22,203 bases of DNA from Candidatus Woesearchaeota archaeon (GCA_023701075.1 JAMPXQ010000004.1:1-22203), one strand, 5' to 3'; positions 1-7,855 are shown, counted from the first letter of the stretch. Notes: generated by a model from the sequence alone, not told the origin. Translations and numbers: made by a program.

Positions 1-1
1 C

Positions 2-874
2 ATGGAGATAAGTGCATTATCCATAGCTTTCACAAGATTATCTATCATGCTGGCAAGGGATGTGAATAGGACAGTGACTCTGACTGTGTCTGCAGTAGCA
101 TTATCAAATTCAACACCAAAGCTCGATAATCATTATCAATACATAAAGATCGGGGAATCAGGCATCTCTTCGCAGGACATAGGCTCAGCAGTAATTCTCT
201 TCAGGGTGGAGAATGGATGGTTGGCAGACATAGAATCAGTCTCTTTATATCGCTATACTGACAAGTGGGACATATTGGATACCCAGAAAGTATCTTCTGA
301 TTCAACGTACACATATTTCAGGTCAAATTCTCCAGGATTGAGCTTGTTTGGCATAGCCGGAGTGAAAAAGATAGTTGAGGAAGCAGAGCCTGATGCAGGA
401 GGGCAGTCGGATGTTACAGGGGCGGTTGCATCAGATAAGAAAGATATCCTGGCACCGGAACGCGAAGTTCCAAAGACAAAGGCTGAATTCTCTTTCTCAG
501 TAGTCTTAAGATATCTGATTGTTGGTATAGTTGTATTAGTCATATTTTCTGGTGTTGGGTTTGCAGTGTATGCAAAAAGTGTCCATAAGGAAGTTGATCT
601 AAGTAGCCTATACAAATACATTGAGGAGTGCAGGAAAGATGGGGTTGAGGAAGAAGCCATAAGGAAAACGCTCATTGATTCAGGTTGGGAAAAAGGGATG
701 GTTGATATTGGCATGAATTCAGTCAGCATAAAGGCAGATTTGGCACCAATCCTGGAATATATAAAAAAAGCAAGGGAAGCAGGGATGAAAGATGATGAGA
801 TAAAGGTGAATCTGCTGGGTGTCGGTTGGTCAATAAAGATGATAAATGAAGCATATGATGGCTTCTTCAAATGA
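2..874 (+). CDS. PGF-pre-PGF domain membrane protein, 5'-truncated
   Basis: C-terminal part of a surface protein. Residues about 35-122 (numbered from the ATG at base 2) match the PGF-pre-PGF domain seen next to archaeal surface-sorting signals: a W-L-x-D-I-E-S-V-S-L-Y-R-Y core, a tryptophan strand (K-W-D-I-L), and an ending G-L-S-L-F-G-I-A-G. A linker follows, then one membrane helix at about residues 170-190. After the helix are two tandem helical repeats beginning L-Y-K-Y-I (residue 203) and I-L-E-Y-I (residue 250), each with a G-(V/M)-x-x-(D/E)-x-I-(R/K)-x-x-L turn and a closing G-W. Such repeats recur at the cytoplasmic ends of DPANN and CPR membrane proteins. The domain is extracellular and the repeats presumably cytoplasmic. 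No signal peptide is visible and the frame is open to the window edge, so the real start is almost certainly upstream and the ATG at base 2 is internal. No PGF-CTERM motif follows the helix, so exosortase-type processing is not supported. Confidence 0.75.
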   Translation: MEISALSIAFTRLSIMLARDVNRTVTLTVSAVALSNSTPKLDNHYQYIKIGESGISSQDIGSAVILFRVENGWLADIESVSLYRYTDKWDILDTQKVSSDSTYTYFRSNSPGLSLFGIAGVKKIVEEAEPDAGGQSDVTGAVASDKKDILAPEREVPKTKAEFSFSVVLRYLIVGIVVLVIFSGVGFAVYAKSVHKEVDLSSLYKYIEECRKDGVEEEAIRKTLIDSGWEKGMVDIGMNSVSIKADLAPILEYIKKAREAGMKDDEIKVNLLGVGWSIKMINEAYDGFFK

Positions 875-875
875 G

Positions 876-882
876 TTTTTTT
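876..882 (+). terminator. T7 run, archaeal-type terminator
   Basis: Seven consecutive T residues lie one base after the stop codon of the PGF-pre-PGF gene, with no stem-loop before them. Archaeal RNA polymerase commonly terminates at such runs. The next gene has its own TATA box, which supports an end of transcript here. Confidence 0.5.
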
Positions 883-920
883 CACTATTGGACCACCCCT
901 TTTAAATCTGTTGGGAAAGG

Positions 921-930
921 TTTTTAAATA
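921..930 (+). promoter_or_regulatory. TATA box of gyrA
   Basis: TTTTTAAATA is a near-ideal archaeal TATA box. A transcript start about 25 nt downstream (near 952) would leave a leader of roughly 20 nt. That leader contains GTGAT (965-969), complementary to the usual archaeal 16S 3' end, five bases before the ATG at 975. Confidence 0.6.
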
Positions 931-974
931 GCCTTATTTTTAAAATTATAGAGGATAAGATAGCGTGATTTTTG

Positions 975-3383
975 ATGGATGAGAATAGGATAATTCCTGC
1001 AGTTATAGAGGACGAACTTAAGACAGATTTTCTAGATTATGCTATGTCGGTCATAGTCTCAAGAGCGCTCCCGGATGTGAGGGACGGTCTGAAGCCGGTC
1101 CATAGGAGAGTCCTTTTTACAATGCTTGAATTGGGTCTTGAGCATGGGAAGCCATACAAGAAATGCGCAAGGATTGTAGGAGACTGTTTAGGTAAGTGGC
1201 ATCCTCATGGTGATTCTTCAGTATATAATGCACTGGTAAGGCTTGCCCAACCTTGGTCGCTTAGGTATCCGCTTATAGAAGGCCAGGGCAATTTCGGAAG
1301 CGTAGATGGCGATAGTGCAGCAGCCATGAGGTACACAGAAGCAAGGCTTGAAAAAGTTTCTTCAGAGCTGCTGGCTGACCTTGAGAAAGAGACAGTGGAT
1401 TTCCAGGATAATTTCGATGGATCTCTCCAGGAGCCGAAGATTCTGCCAAGCAAGATACCTAATCTATTGGTCAATGGATCATCAGGTATAGCAGTAGGCA
1501 TGGCGACAAATGTCCCGCCGCATAATCTGAAAGAGATCTGCAGGGCTACGATAATGGCGATTGAGAATCCGGAAATTACAATTAACGAATTATGTGAAGT
1601 GATAAAAGGCCCTGATTTCCCTACAGGCGGGATTTTGGTAGGCACGAGCGGAATGAAGCAGGCGTACGCTACCGGAAAAGGCATGCTGAAATTGAAAGCC
1701 AAGATAGAGATTGAAGAATCAAAAGGCCGTGTTTCTCTGATAGTGAAAGAGATACCTTATATGCTGAATAAGTCCATGCTGATAGAAGAGATTGCAGAGC
1801 TCGCAAAGACAAAGGTTGTCAGTGAGATTGCAGAGCTTAGGGATGAATCAGACAGGGAAGGCATGAGGATAGTCATAACCTTGAAGAAGGACAGCAATCA
1901 TGAGATTGTGCTAAATCAGCTGCTCAAGCATAGCAGGCTTCAGTCTTCTTATGGTGTCAGGTTCCTCGCACTAGTGAATAACCTTCCTAAGACTTTGAAT
2001 CTCAAATCTTTGATTCACCATCATATCGAGCATAGGGTAGATATAATTACAAGAAAGACGATATTCGAGCTAAAGAAAGCGAAAGAGCGTGCGCATATCT
2101 TAGAGGGTTTGATAATAGCGCTTGATGACATTGATAATGTGATTGCAAAGATAAAAGCATCAAAGAGCGCAGAAGATGCAAGGGACATGCTCACTACAGA
2201 TTATAAGTTGAGCCTTGAGCAGGCAAAAGCGATACTGGATATGAGGCTGCAGAGGCTAGCGGCGCTTGAGCAGCAGAAGATTAGGGATGAGCATGTTGAG
2301 CTCATGAACCTTATAATTGAGCTTGAATCCATCCTTGCAGACAGGAACAAGGTATTGAAGATAATTGTTGCAGAGCAAGAAGAGCTGATTGAGAAATATG
2401 GGGATGAGCGAAGGACGCAGTTGCAGGAAAGCGATGAAGATATTGAGATAATGGATCTGATTCCAGAAGAGGATGTCTGTGTGACAATCAGCCATTCAGG
2501 TTACATCAAGAGGATGGCTCTTGATGAATACAAGCAGCAGATGAGGGGCGGAAAAGGGGTTAGGGGTGCCGAAATAAAGGAAGAGGATTTCTTAGAGCAG
2601 ATATTCATCGCAAACACCCATGCGGATCTGTTGGTGTTTACGAACAAAGGGAAAGTGTATTGGACAAAGGTCTATAAGATTCCGGATGAATCAAGATACT
2701 CAAAAGGGAAGGCCATAATAAATTTAGTAGGCTGTGAGACAGATGAGAAAGTGTCAGCCTTGATACCTATCAAGGATTATGATGCCAATCATTTCTTGGT
2801 CTTTGCGACAAAGCAGGGCCTGGTGAAGAAGACAAGTGTCATGGAATATTCCAAGCCAAGGCAGGGTGGCATATGGGCAATCAACCTCAATGAAGGGGAT
2901 GATGTAGTCGATGTCATCTTGACAGATGGTGTGAAGCAGTTGATCCTGGCGACAAAGAAAGGGAATGCAGTTAGGTTCAATGAGACAGATGTAAGGCCAG
3001 TAAGCAGGCACTCATTAGGTGTTAGGGGCATTAGGCTAAGGAATGATGAAGTCGTAGGCATGGTTGTTGCAGATGAGACAAAGACATTGCTTACAATTAC
3101 AGAGAATGGTTATGGGAAGAGGACACCAGTATCAGACTATAGGTTGATTAACAGGGGAGGAAGCGGCGTCATCAACATAAAGACGACAGACAGGAACGGC
3201 GGAGTCGTTGTCATAAGGGAAGTGAGTGATGAAGACGAACTCATGCTGATATCAGTAGGCGGCCAGGTCATCAGGACAAGCAGCAAGTTTATCTCGGTCA
3301 TAGGTAGGAACACGCAGGGAGTTAGGCTTATGAAGCTGGATGAAGGGGATAAGGTTGCAGATGCAGCAAAGATAGTCGGATAA
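975..3383 (+). CDS. gyrA: DNA gyrase subunit A
   Basis: Breakage-reunion subunit of type IIA topoisomerase; with GyrB it introduces negative supercoils using ATP. The N-terminal winged-helix/tower part is full length: [21 protein letters not shown] near residue 22, H-P-H-G-D-S near 76-81, and the A-A-M-R-Y-T-E box whose tyrosine (residue 120) is the DNA-linking nucleophile (Tyr122 in E. coli). The C-terminal beta-pinwheel has six recognisable blades, and its GyrA-box is Q-M-R-G-G-K-G (residues 522-528; family consensus QRRGGKG), which marks gyrase rather than topoisomerase IV. The 802-aa length is normal. The frame can begin at a TTG at 972, but the ATG at 975 has better spacing to GTGAT. No gyrB is adjacent: the upstream gene is unrelated and ends in a T-run. 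At the E. coli Asp87 position there is Asn. The gene is of bacterial ancestry, as in other gyrase-bearing archaea. Confidence 0.97.
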   Translation: MDENRIIPAVIEDELKTDFLDYAMSVIVSRALPDVRDGLKPVHRRVLFTMLELGLEHGKPYKKCARIVGDCLGKWHPHGDSSVYNALVRLAQPWSLRYPLIEGQGNFGSVDGDSAAAMRYTEARLEKVSSELLADLEKETVDFQDNFDGSLQEPKILPSKIPNLLVNGSSGIAVGMATNVPPHNLKEICRATIMAIENPEITINELCEVIKGPDFPTGGILVGTSGMKQAYATGKGMLKLKAKIEIEESKGRVSLIVKEIPYMLNKSMLIEEIAELAKTKVVSEIAELRDESDREGMRIVITLKKDSNHEIVLNQLLKHSRLQSSYGVRFLALVNNLPKTLNLKSLIHHHIEHRVDIITRKTIFELKKAKERAHILEGLIIALDDIDNVIAKIKASKSAEDARDMLTTDYKLSLEQAKAILDMRLQRLAALEQQKIRDEHVELMNLIIELESILADRNKVLKIIVAEQEELIEKYGDERRTQLQESDEDIEIMDLIPEEDVCVTISHSGYIKRMALDEYKQQMRGGKGVRGAEIKEEDFLEQIFIANTHADLLVFTNKGKVYWTKVYKIPDESRYSKGKAIINLVGCETDEKVSALIPIKDYDANHFLVFATKQGLVKKTSVMEYSKPRQGGIWAINLNEGDDVVDVILTDGVKQLILATKKGNAVRFNETDVRPVSRHSLGVRGIRLRNDEVVGMVVADETKTLLTITENGYGKRTPVSDYRLINRGGSGVINIKTTDRNGGVVVIREVSDEDELMLISVGGQVIRTSSKFISVIGRNTQGVRLMKLDEGDKVADAAKIVG

Positions 3384-3448
3384 TCTCTCATTGGCTATTT
3401 ATCTATTTCTATATATGTGCAGTATCATCGTATCAGTTTATGAGATAC

Positions 3449-3457
3449 TCTTAAAAA
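3449..3457 (+). promoter_or_regulatory. TATA-like box of a leaderless transcript
   Basis: TCTTAAAAA is centred about 26 nt upstream of the ATG at 3480, so transcription would begin at or next to the start codon. No Shine-Dalgarno sequence precedes that ATG, in line with leaderless translation. Confidence 0.45.
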
Positions 3458-3479
3458 CCCTGCTGATTTCCTTCAATTT

Positions 3480-4607
3480 ATGTATAAAGGACTGGCAATA
3501 ACAAACAAAGGCCTTGAATCATTCGCATCAGATGAGATTATATCATTGAATAAATGTAAGGCTGAGATCAGGGATAACGTAGTGTTATTTGATTCTGATT
3601 TTGAAGGCATCGCAAGGGTCTGCTACAGGGGCCAGTCCATCAATCGTGTTATATTGCTGTTGTCAGAGTTTCCAGTCTTTCAGGATATGGAGAAGGCGCT
3701 TGAGAAGATAGAAGTCAAGACTTGGAAAGCAACAAGTTTCATGGTAGAATGCCTTAGGCTAGGTGATCATGATTTTAGGAGTGTCGATATCGCATCAGAG
3801 ATAACAAAGAAGATTGCAGATGAGTATAGGAAGTCAAAAGTGGATATCAAGGTGGATTACGATAGTCCAAAGCTGATATATTATGTCTTCATAAATGAGG
3901 ATAAGGGATATCTTGGGATAGATTTTTCAGGCTTTGACCTCTCAAAGAGGCAGTATAAGGTTTTCAATCATCCTGAAGCGCTTAAAGGAGTCACAGGATA
4001 TGCAGCTGCAAAAAGCATCGATCTGAGCGAGAAGAAAGTGATAGTGGATCCGTTCATGGGTTCAGGTATAATCTTAATTGAAGCAGCTCTTTCATTACTG
4101 AATTATCCGGTGCAGTTCTATAACAAGAGCAAGCTGGCATTTACAGATTTTGAAGAGTTCAAGCCTGATTTCTTCAAGAGAGAGGACGCAAAGATAAAGG
4201 ACATTAAGACCAATTTGTATGGGTACGACTGCCAGTTTCGGCATTTCCAGTCAGCGCAGAAGAATGCAAAGCTTGCAGGGATAGATAAGTCAATCAATCT
4301 GAGCAAGGTAGAGATAGAGTGGCTTGATACGAAGTTTGAGAAGAAGACAGTTGATATAATATTGACCGATCCTCCAAGGAGCGGAAAAGATAGGGATCAG
4401 GGCATTTTGAAGAAAGTCTATAAGGAGCTTTTTTATCAGGCAGATTATATCTTGAAGAAGAATGGCGTTGTCCTGGTCCTGGCAAAGGAATATGATCTCC
4501 TAGAGGAGAATGCAAAAATGCATAGCTTTAAATTGCTTGAAAAAAACACAATATATCAGGGTCAGGAGATCTTTAATTTATTGAAGTTCATAAGGGGGAA
4601 AACATGA
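3480..4607 (+). CDS. THUMP-domain RNA methyltransferase (COG0116-like)
   Basis: SAM-dependent RNA methyltransferase, probably making a base-methylated guanosine in tRNA or rRNA. The N-terminal ~150 residues form a ferredoxin-like plus THUMP RNA-binding region (R-L-G-D-H-D-F-R-S-V-D-I typical of THUMP). A linker L-S-K-R-Q-Y-K-V-F-N-H-P-E-A-L resembles the segment before the catalytic domain in Trm14/RlmL-type enzymes. The Rossmann domain has SAM motif I V-D-P-F-M-G-S-G (189-196) and motif IV T-D-P-P-R-S-G-K (296-303). Family m2G enzymes normally have N/D-P-P-Y/F at motif IV; arginine in place of the aromatic is unusual, so the exact base and product are uncertain. At 375 aa it is within the family range. 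Its end overlaps the next gene by ATGA (4604-4607), so the two are probably translationally coupled. Confidence 0.8.
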   Translation: MYKGLAITNKGLESFASDEIISLNKCKAEIRDNVVLFDSDFEGIARVCYRGQSINRVILLLSEFPVFQDMEKALEKIEVKTWKATSFMVECLRLGDHDFRSVDIASEITKKIADEYRKSKVDIKVDYDSPKLIYYVFINEDKGYLGIDFSGFDLSKRQYKVFNHPEALKGVTGYAAAKSIDLSEKKVIVDPFMGSGIILIEAALSLLNYPVQFYNKSKLAFTDFEEFKPDFFKREDAKIKDIKTNLYGYDCQFRHFQSAQKNAKLAGIDKSINLSKVEIEWLDTKFEKKTVDIILTDPPRSGKDRDQGILKKVYKELFYQADYILKKNGVVLVLAKEYDLLEENAKMHSFKLLEKNTIYQGQEIFNLLKFIRGKT

Positions 4608-5050
4608 ATTGCGAAATGTGCGGGACAGAAGATACGCTGGTAGTCGCTTTAGTAGAGGGCGTTGAGCTCAAGGTATGTAAGAAATGCATCTCTTATGGGA
4701 AAGTGCTCAAAAAACCTGTTTTTGCAGGATCAGCTTCAAGGTCCAGGAAAGTCGAGCAGAAGTCTGAGAAAGAGACAGTCATCCTAATAAAGGATGATTT
4801 TGCCAAATTGATTAAGGATAAAAGGGAGAAGATGGGGCTTAGGCAGCAGGAATTCGCAAAATTCCTGGCAGAGAAAGAGTCATTGATCCATCAGATGGAA
4901 TCAGGGACATATGTTCCACCTATTGAGCTTGCGAGGAAGCTTGAGAGGCAATTGAATATTGTCTTGATTGAAGAGAAGGAGATAGCGCCTCAGCGCATGA
5001 GGGCCAAGACAGATGAAGTGACTATTGGCGACATGATAAAGATCAAGTGA
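4604..5050 (+). CDS. MBF1-like transcription factor (zinc ribbon + HTH)
   Basis: Archaeal multiprotein-bridging-factor-1-like protein of 148 aa. An N-terminal zinc ribbon has C-x2-C at residues 3/6 and 25/28. A lysine/serine-rich linker follows, then a Cro/C1-type helix-turn-helix (about 65-125) with I-K-D-K-R-E-K-M-G-L-R-Q-Q-E-F-A and a recognition region E-S-L-I-H-Q-M-E-S-G-T-Y-V-P-P. This domain order matches aMBF1, which associates with translating 30S ribosomes and can contact the basal transcription machinery. The start overlaps the stop of the methyltransferase gene (ATGA), so it has no promoter of its own, and the pairing with an RNA modification enzyme fits a translation-linked role. 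T-rich sequence follows the stop codon and may terminate the pair. Confidence 0.85.
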   Translation: MNCEMCGTEDTLVVALVEGVELKVCKKCISYGKVLKKPVFAGSASRSRKVEQKSEKETVILIKDDFAKLIKDKREKMGLRQQEFAKFLAEKESLIHQMESGTYVPPIELARKLERQLNIVLIEEKEIAPQRMRAKTDEVTIGDMIKIK

Positions 5051-5120
5051 TTTCTGTTTTCTTTGTTGTTGGTTTTGATTGATATGCATGGCATGGATTT
5101 TAGTTTTGCATGATCAAAGC

Positions 5121-5341
5121 GACATTGTCTAATTAATAGAACAGATTATGCATTTTGCATTGATGCAGGTCGGACTGGGGTTGTATAAGATTTCCATGAA
5201 ATTTTATGCTTGATAATATCGATGAAGTCGATATTATCTTTGCGCCCTACGGGCTGTCTGACGAGCAAGCGTAGCTTGCGACTGCAATCAATGGATGCAA
5301 AATGCTAAACTAAAAGAATTAATGATGAACTAGACAATGTC
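5121..5341. repeat. Inverted-repeat element, MITE-like or structured RNA
   Basis: The ends are inverted copies. GACATTGTCT (5121-5130) pairs with AGACAATGTC (5332-5341). Farther in, GCATTTTGCAT (5150-5160) pairs exactly with ATGCAAAATGC (5295-5305), and 5161-5172 against 5283-5292 continues imperfectly. Inside are three smaller perfect hairpins: GATAATATCGA/TCGATATTATC (5212-5222 and 5228-5238, 11 bp, loop TGAAG), GCCC/GGGC (5244-5254, loop TAC) and GCAAGC/GCTTGC (5265-5279, loop GTA). There is no ORF and no clear target-site duplication. It could be a non-autonomous transposon remnant or the folded core of a non-coding RNA. The base pairing is seen directly; the interpretation is inferred. 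Confidence 0.6.
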
Positions 5342-5349
5342 CTCAAAGC

Positions 5350-5361
5350 ATATATATTTAA
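5350..5361 (+). promoter_or_regulatory. TATA box of the GbsR-ABC operon
   Basis: ATATATATTTAA (5349-5360 region) is a strong archaeal TATA box. A transcript start near 5380 is expected, which would place the candidate ATG at 5362 upstream of the RNA and favours the ATG at 5407. Confidence 0.6.
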
Positions 5362-5364
5362 ATG

Positions 5365-5400
5365 ATTTACAATTTTTACAATTTGATAAATATTGTAAAT
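5365..5400 (+). promoter_or_regulatory. Probable operator: TTTACAAT repeats
   Basis: TTTACAAT occurs twice in direct orientation (5366-5373 and 5375-5382) and once inverted as ATTGTAAA (5392-5399). The second and third copies form an 8-bp inverted repeat with a 9-bp spacer; the first and third form ATTTACAAT/ATTGTAAAT. The block lies just downstream of the TATA box, over the expected transcript start, and directly before a winged-helix regulator gene. Binding there should block initiation, so autorepression by that regulator is the simplest reading. Confidence 0.5.
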
Positions 5401-5406
5401 GATAAA

Positions 5407-5880
5407 ATGGATAGTCTGGAGAAGGAATTCACGGAGTTCACAGTTAATGTGATGCAGGAGATGGGGTTTGAGCCGCTTAGCGCAAAGCTTTTCTCTATCA
5501 TATTCTTGGAGCCGGAAGAGATATCGCTGGATGAGCTTGTGGGTAGGACAGGTTATAGCTTGCCTTCTATCTGCAACAAGATGAGGATAATGGAGAGCAT
5601 GGGCCTGGTGAAGAGGATAAAGAGGCCGGGTACTAAGAAGGTATATTATTTTGCAGAGAAGGATTTCATTGAGATGATGAAATTCAAGATAAATGTAGCG
5701 TTTGAAAAGGAGATTAAGCCGGCTAAAGAGAAGATACCTGCAATGATAAAGAAATATGAAGACAAGAAGATGACTCAGTTGGAAAGGAAAAGATTTAAGA
5801 TAGTGAAGGCTTATTACGACCAGATAATAAAATTTGAGAAGATACTTGGGAAATTCATGAAGATGGTAGATGATATATGA
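5407..5880 (+). CDS. GbsR/MarR-family winged-helix regulator
   Basis: DNA-binding regulator of the GbsR (COG1510) branch of the MarR family. Visible hallmarks, from the chosen start: M-G-F-E-P-L-S-A-K-L-F near residue 22, the helix-turn-helix I-S-L-D-E-L-V-G-R-T-G-Y-S-L-P-S-I-C-N-K-M (about 42-62), M-G-L-V-K-R-I before the wing, and the wing R-P-G-T-K-K-V-Y-Y-F. A lysine-rich helical C-terminus probably dimerises. The frame is open from an ATG at 5362 (172 aa), but that codon abuts the TATA box and its extra 15 residues overlap the operator, so the ATG at 5407 (157 aa) is preferred. Its stop overlaps the ABC ATPase start by ATGA (5877-5880). The inverted repeat ahead of it suggests it controls its own operon; the inducer is unknown. 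Confidence 0.8.
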   Translation: MDSLEKEFTEFTVNVMQEMGFEPLSAKLFSIIFLEPEEISLDELVGRTGYSLPSICNKMRIMESMGLVKRIKRPGTKKVYYFAEKDFIEMMKFKINVAFEKEIKPAKEKIPAMIKKYEDKKMTQLERKRFKIVKAYYDQIIKFEKILGKFMKMVDDI

Positions 5881-6557
5881 AGCCTATAATCCGGTTGGTT
5901 GATGTATGGAAGACTTATGAGATGGGAGATATAGAGGTCCATGCGCTTCAGGGTCTCAATCTTGAAGTGAAAGAAGGGGAGTTCTTGGCTATCCAAGGCC
6001 CGTCGGGCTCTGGGAAAAGCACAGCGATGAACCTGATTGGCTGTCTTGATATACCATCAAAAGGGCATGTCTATTTGGATAACCATGACATAGCAAAGCT
6101 ATCAGAATCGGATCTCGCGCAGATTAGGGGACGTAAGATAGGTTTCATCTTCCAGCAGTTCAATCTGATAAATACGCTTACGGCAATGGAGAATGTCATG
6201 CTCCCTATGATGTTCCAAGGCATAGATGAGCGGGAGAGGTTTCTAAGGGCAAAAAAATTATTGGAACTGGTGGATTTGGGTGAGAGGATGGACCATAAGC
6301 CAAAGGAGCTTTCAGGAGGCCAGCAGCAGAGAGTAGCTATAGCCAGGTCTTTGTCAGTAGATCCGGACGTCATTTTGGGGGATGAGCCTACAGGGAACCT
6401 GGATTCCAAGACTGGGCTTTCAGTGATGGATTTTTTGAAGAAGCTGCAGAAAGAAGGGAAGACGATTGTCCTTGTGACGCATGATGATAATGTCGCAAGG
6501 CAGGCGCAGCGTGTCGTTTATATCAGGGATGGAAAACAAGTCGAGAAGGTGAAATGA
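5877..6557 (+). CDS. MacB/LolD-type ABC transporter ATPase
   Basis: Cytoplasmic nucleotide-binding subunit that drives the two FtsX-type permeases encoded downstream. All ABC motifs are intact: Walker A G-P-S-G-S-G-K-S-T (41-49), Q-loop Q-Q-F-N-L-I, signature L-S-G-G-Q-Q-Q-R (145-152), Walker B V-I-L-G-D-E (165-170) with catalytic Glu170, D-loop G-N-L-D-S, and H-loop His202 in V-T-H-D. The 226-aa length and the opening V-W-K-T-Y-E-M-G-D-I-E-V-H-A-L fit the MacB/LolD/FtsE group, whose members work by mechanotransmission rather than channel transport. The start codon overlaps the regulator's stop, and the next gene begins directly after this stop, so coupling is tight. The substrate cannot be read from the sequence. 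Confidence 0.93.
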   Translation: MKPIIRLVDVWKTYEMGDIEVHALQGLNLEVKEGEFLAIQGPSGSGKSTAMNLIGCLDIPSKGHVYLDNHDIAKLSESDLAQIRGRKIGFIFQQFNLINTLTAMENVMLPMMFQGIDERERFLRAKKLLELVDLGERMDHKPKELSGGQQQRVAIARSLSVDPDVILGDEPTGNLDSKTGLSVMDFLKKLQKEGKTIVLVTHDDNVARQAQRVVYIRDGKQVEKVK

Positions 6558-7832
6558 ATGAAAAAGCATATCTTACTTTTATTATTGGTAGTGTTCAGCG
6601 TGATGTCACAGGCATTGGAGCTTGATAATCCTTATATCGATGTCACTTTGCTAAATCAGGACCCGGACCCGGTGTCTCCTGGAAGCTATGTTGATGTGAG
6701 GTTCAAGATAACGAATAATGAGATGCAGGATGCAAGAGGTCTTGAACTCCTTCTGGAACCAAGCTATCCTTTTGCGCTGGCAGAGACAGAGGATCCTCTA
6801 AGGGTTATAGGTGATCTGCCTAACCTGGGTGAAGACAATTCAGTCATTGTCAAATTCAAGTTGAGGGTTGCAGAAGATGCGATAGAAGGTGCAAATCCTG
6901 TGAAATTGTCCTATAAGCATTCAGCTACAGGATGGATATCAAGGGAGTTTGACCTGAATGTTGAGACAGTGGATGCAAACGTTGCTATAGTCTCAGTGAG
7001 TACAACACCTGAGAAGATAAAGCCAGGAGAGAAGGCGATATTGAATGTCAGGTTGAAGAACATGGCAGATTCTCCTATGAGAGACGTTGCGCTGAAGCTG
7101 GATTTGACATACGCAGGGTTGCTGAGCGGTGCAACAGCCAAGACAGCATCAGATTCAATCCTTGCATATAATATACTGCCGTTCGCTCCTCTAGGAAGCG
7201 CATCCGAGCAGAAGATTGATCTATTGTCAAGCCAGGATGAATATACTTTCTCATATACAATAATAGCATATTCAGATGCAGAATCAAAAGTGTATAAGAT
7301 TCCTGTAGATATTACCTATTATGATGAGCTTGAGAACAAGTATACAAAGCACGATGTCCTTGGTCTTGTCGTAGGGGCAAAGCCGGATTTATCAGTTGTT
7401 GTCGAGCAGTCTGAATTATATGTCGGGAAGAAGACAGGGAATGTTGTAGTGAAATTTGTCAATAAAGGTTTTTCAGGTGTGAAATTCCTTGATGTTATCC
7501 TAAGCGAAGGGGCAGAGTTCCAGATCTTGTCTTCTCCGGAAGTATATATTGGAAATGTAGACAGCGATGACTATGAGACAGCAGAGTTCAACCTTTACCT
7601 CAAGAATGGAGCAAGCAAGAAAGAGGATACAGTCACATTGCCTTTGAAAGTTGAATACAGGGATGCAAATAATAATCTCTATAGTGAAGAATATAATCTA
7701 CCATTGAAGATTGTCGACCCGAATAAGCTAGGGATAAAGACAAGTTCAGGCAGCCCGGTGTTCTTGATAGTCATAGTCTTAGGCGCAGTGCTTTTCTTCT
7801 ACTTCAGGGGAAAGAAGAAAGCAAAGAAATGA
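6558..7832 (+). CDS. Secreted, membrane-anchored Ig-like protein (COG1361-like)
   Basis: A 424-aa exported protein. Residues 1-19 form a Sec signal peptide (M-K-K-H, a leucine-rich core, probable cleavage after S-Q-A). About three beta-sandwich modules of the COG1361/NEW3/CARDB kind follow, recognisable by P-V-S-P-G-S-Y-V-D-V-R-F-K-I-T-N-N (near 40), K-I-K-P-G-E-K-A-I-L-N-V-R-L-K-N (near 155) and L-Y-V-G-K-K-T-G-N-V-V-V-K-F-V-N-K-G (near 290). A single membrane helix (about 400-417) is followed by a basic tail G-K-K-K-A-K-K, so the modules face outside. It starts directly after the ATPase stop and precedes the permeases, the place where a bacterial MacA-type adaptor would be expected. It may act as the external partner or substrate receptor of this transporter; that role is inferred from position. 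A T8 run follows the stop. Confidence 0.8.
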   Translation: MKKHILLLLLVVFSVMSQALELDNPYIDVTLLNQDPDPVSPGSYVDVRFKITNNEMQDARGLELLLEPSYPFALAETEDPLRVIGDLPNLGEDNSVIVKFKLRVAEDAIEGANPVKLSYKHSATGWISREFDLNVETVDANVAIVSVSTTPEKIKPGEKAILNVRLKNMADSPMRDVALKLDLTYAGLLSGATAKTASDSILAYNILPFAPLGSASEQKIDLLSSQDEYTFSYTIIAYSDAESKVYKIPVDITYYDELENKYTKHDVLGLVVGAKPDLSVVVEQSELYVGKKTGNVVVKFVNKGFSGVKFLDVILSEGAEFQILSSPEVYIGNVDSDDYETAEFNLYLKNGASKKEDTVTLPLKVEYRDANNNLYSEEYNLPLKIVDPNKLGIKTSSGSPVFLIVIVLGAVLFFYFRGKKKAKK

Positions 7833-7840
7833 TTTTTTTT
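7833..7840 (+). terminator. T8 run inside the operon, possible partial terminator
   Basis: Eight T residues directly follow the stop codon of the Ig-like gene, 23 nt before the next start. In archaea such a run can release polymerase. The downstream permeases have no evident TATA box in the gap, so read-through must occur, perhaps at reduced level. Confidence 0.35.
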
Positions 7841-7855
7841 ATCTATCTTTAATTT

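Larger units (their letters stand above)
5051..5361. other. 311-bp non-coding gap with element and promoter
   Basis: No convincing coding frame is present. Its first ~50 bases are T-rich and may terminate the upstream pair. Bases 5121-5341 form an inverted-repeat element. The last bases hold a TATA box for the downstream operon. No tRNA or rRNA fold was recognised. Confidence 0.7.

Noticed and set aside
972-974. TTG as the gyrA start codon
   Set aside because: The adjacent in-frame ATG at 975 has suitable spacing to GTGAT and is the stronger codon; the difference is one residue.
3421-3449. AGTATC/GATACT inverted repeat upstream of the methyltransferase TATA box
   Set aside because: Only six paired bases with a 17-base spacer; this is easily expected by chance and no regulator is nearby.
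5244-5328. Possible tRNA fragment or C/D-box RNA in the non-coding gap
   Set aside because: The stems do not form a cloverleaf, and an ATGATGA at 5322-5328 has no correctly placed CTGA box downstream.
5362-5406. Upstream ATG giving a 15-residue longer GbsR-type protein
   Set aside because: The codon is adjacent to the TATA box and would lie before the expected transcript start; the extra residues coincide with the operator repeats.
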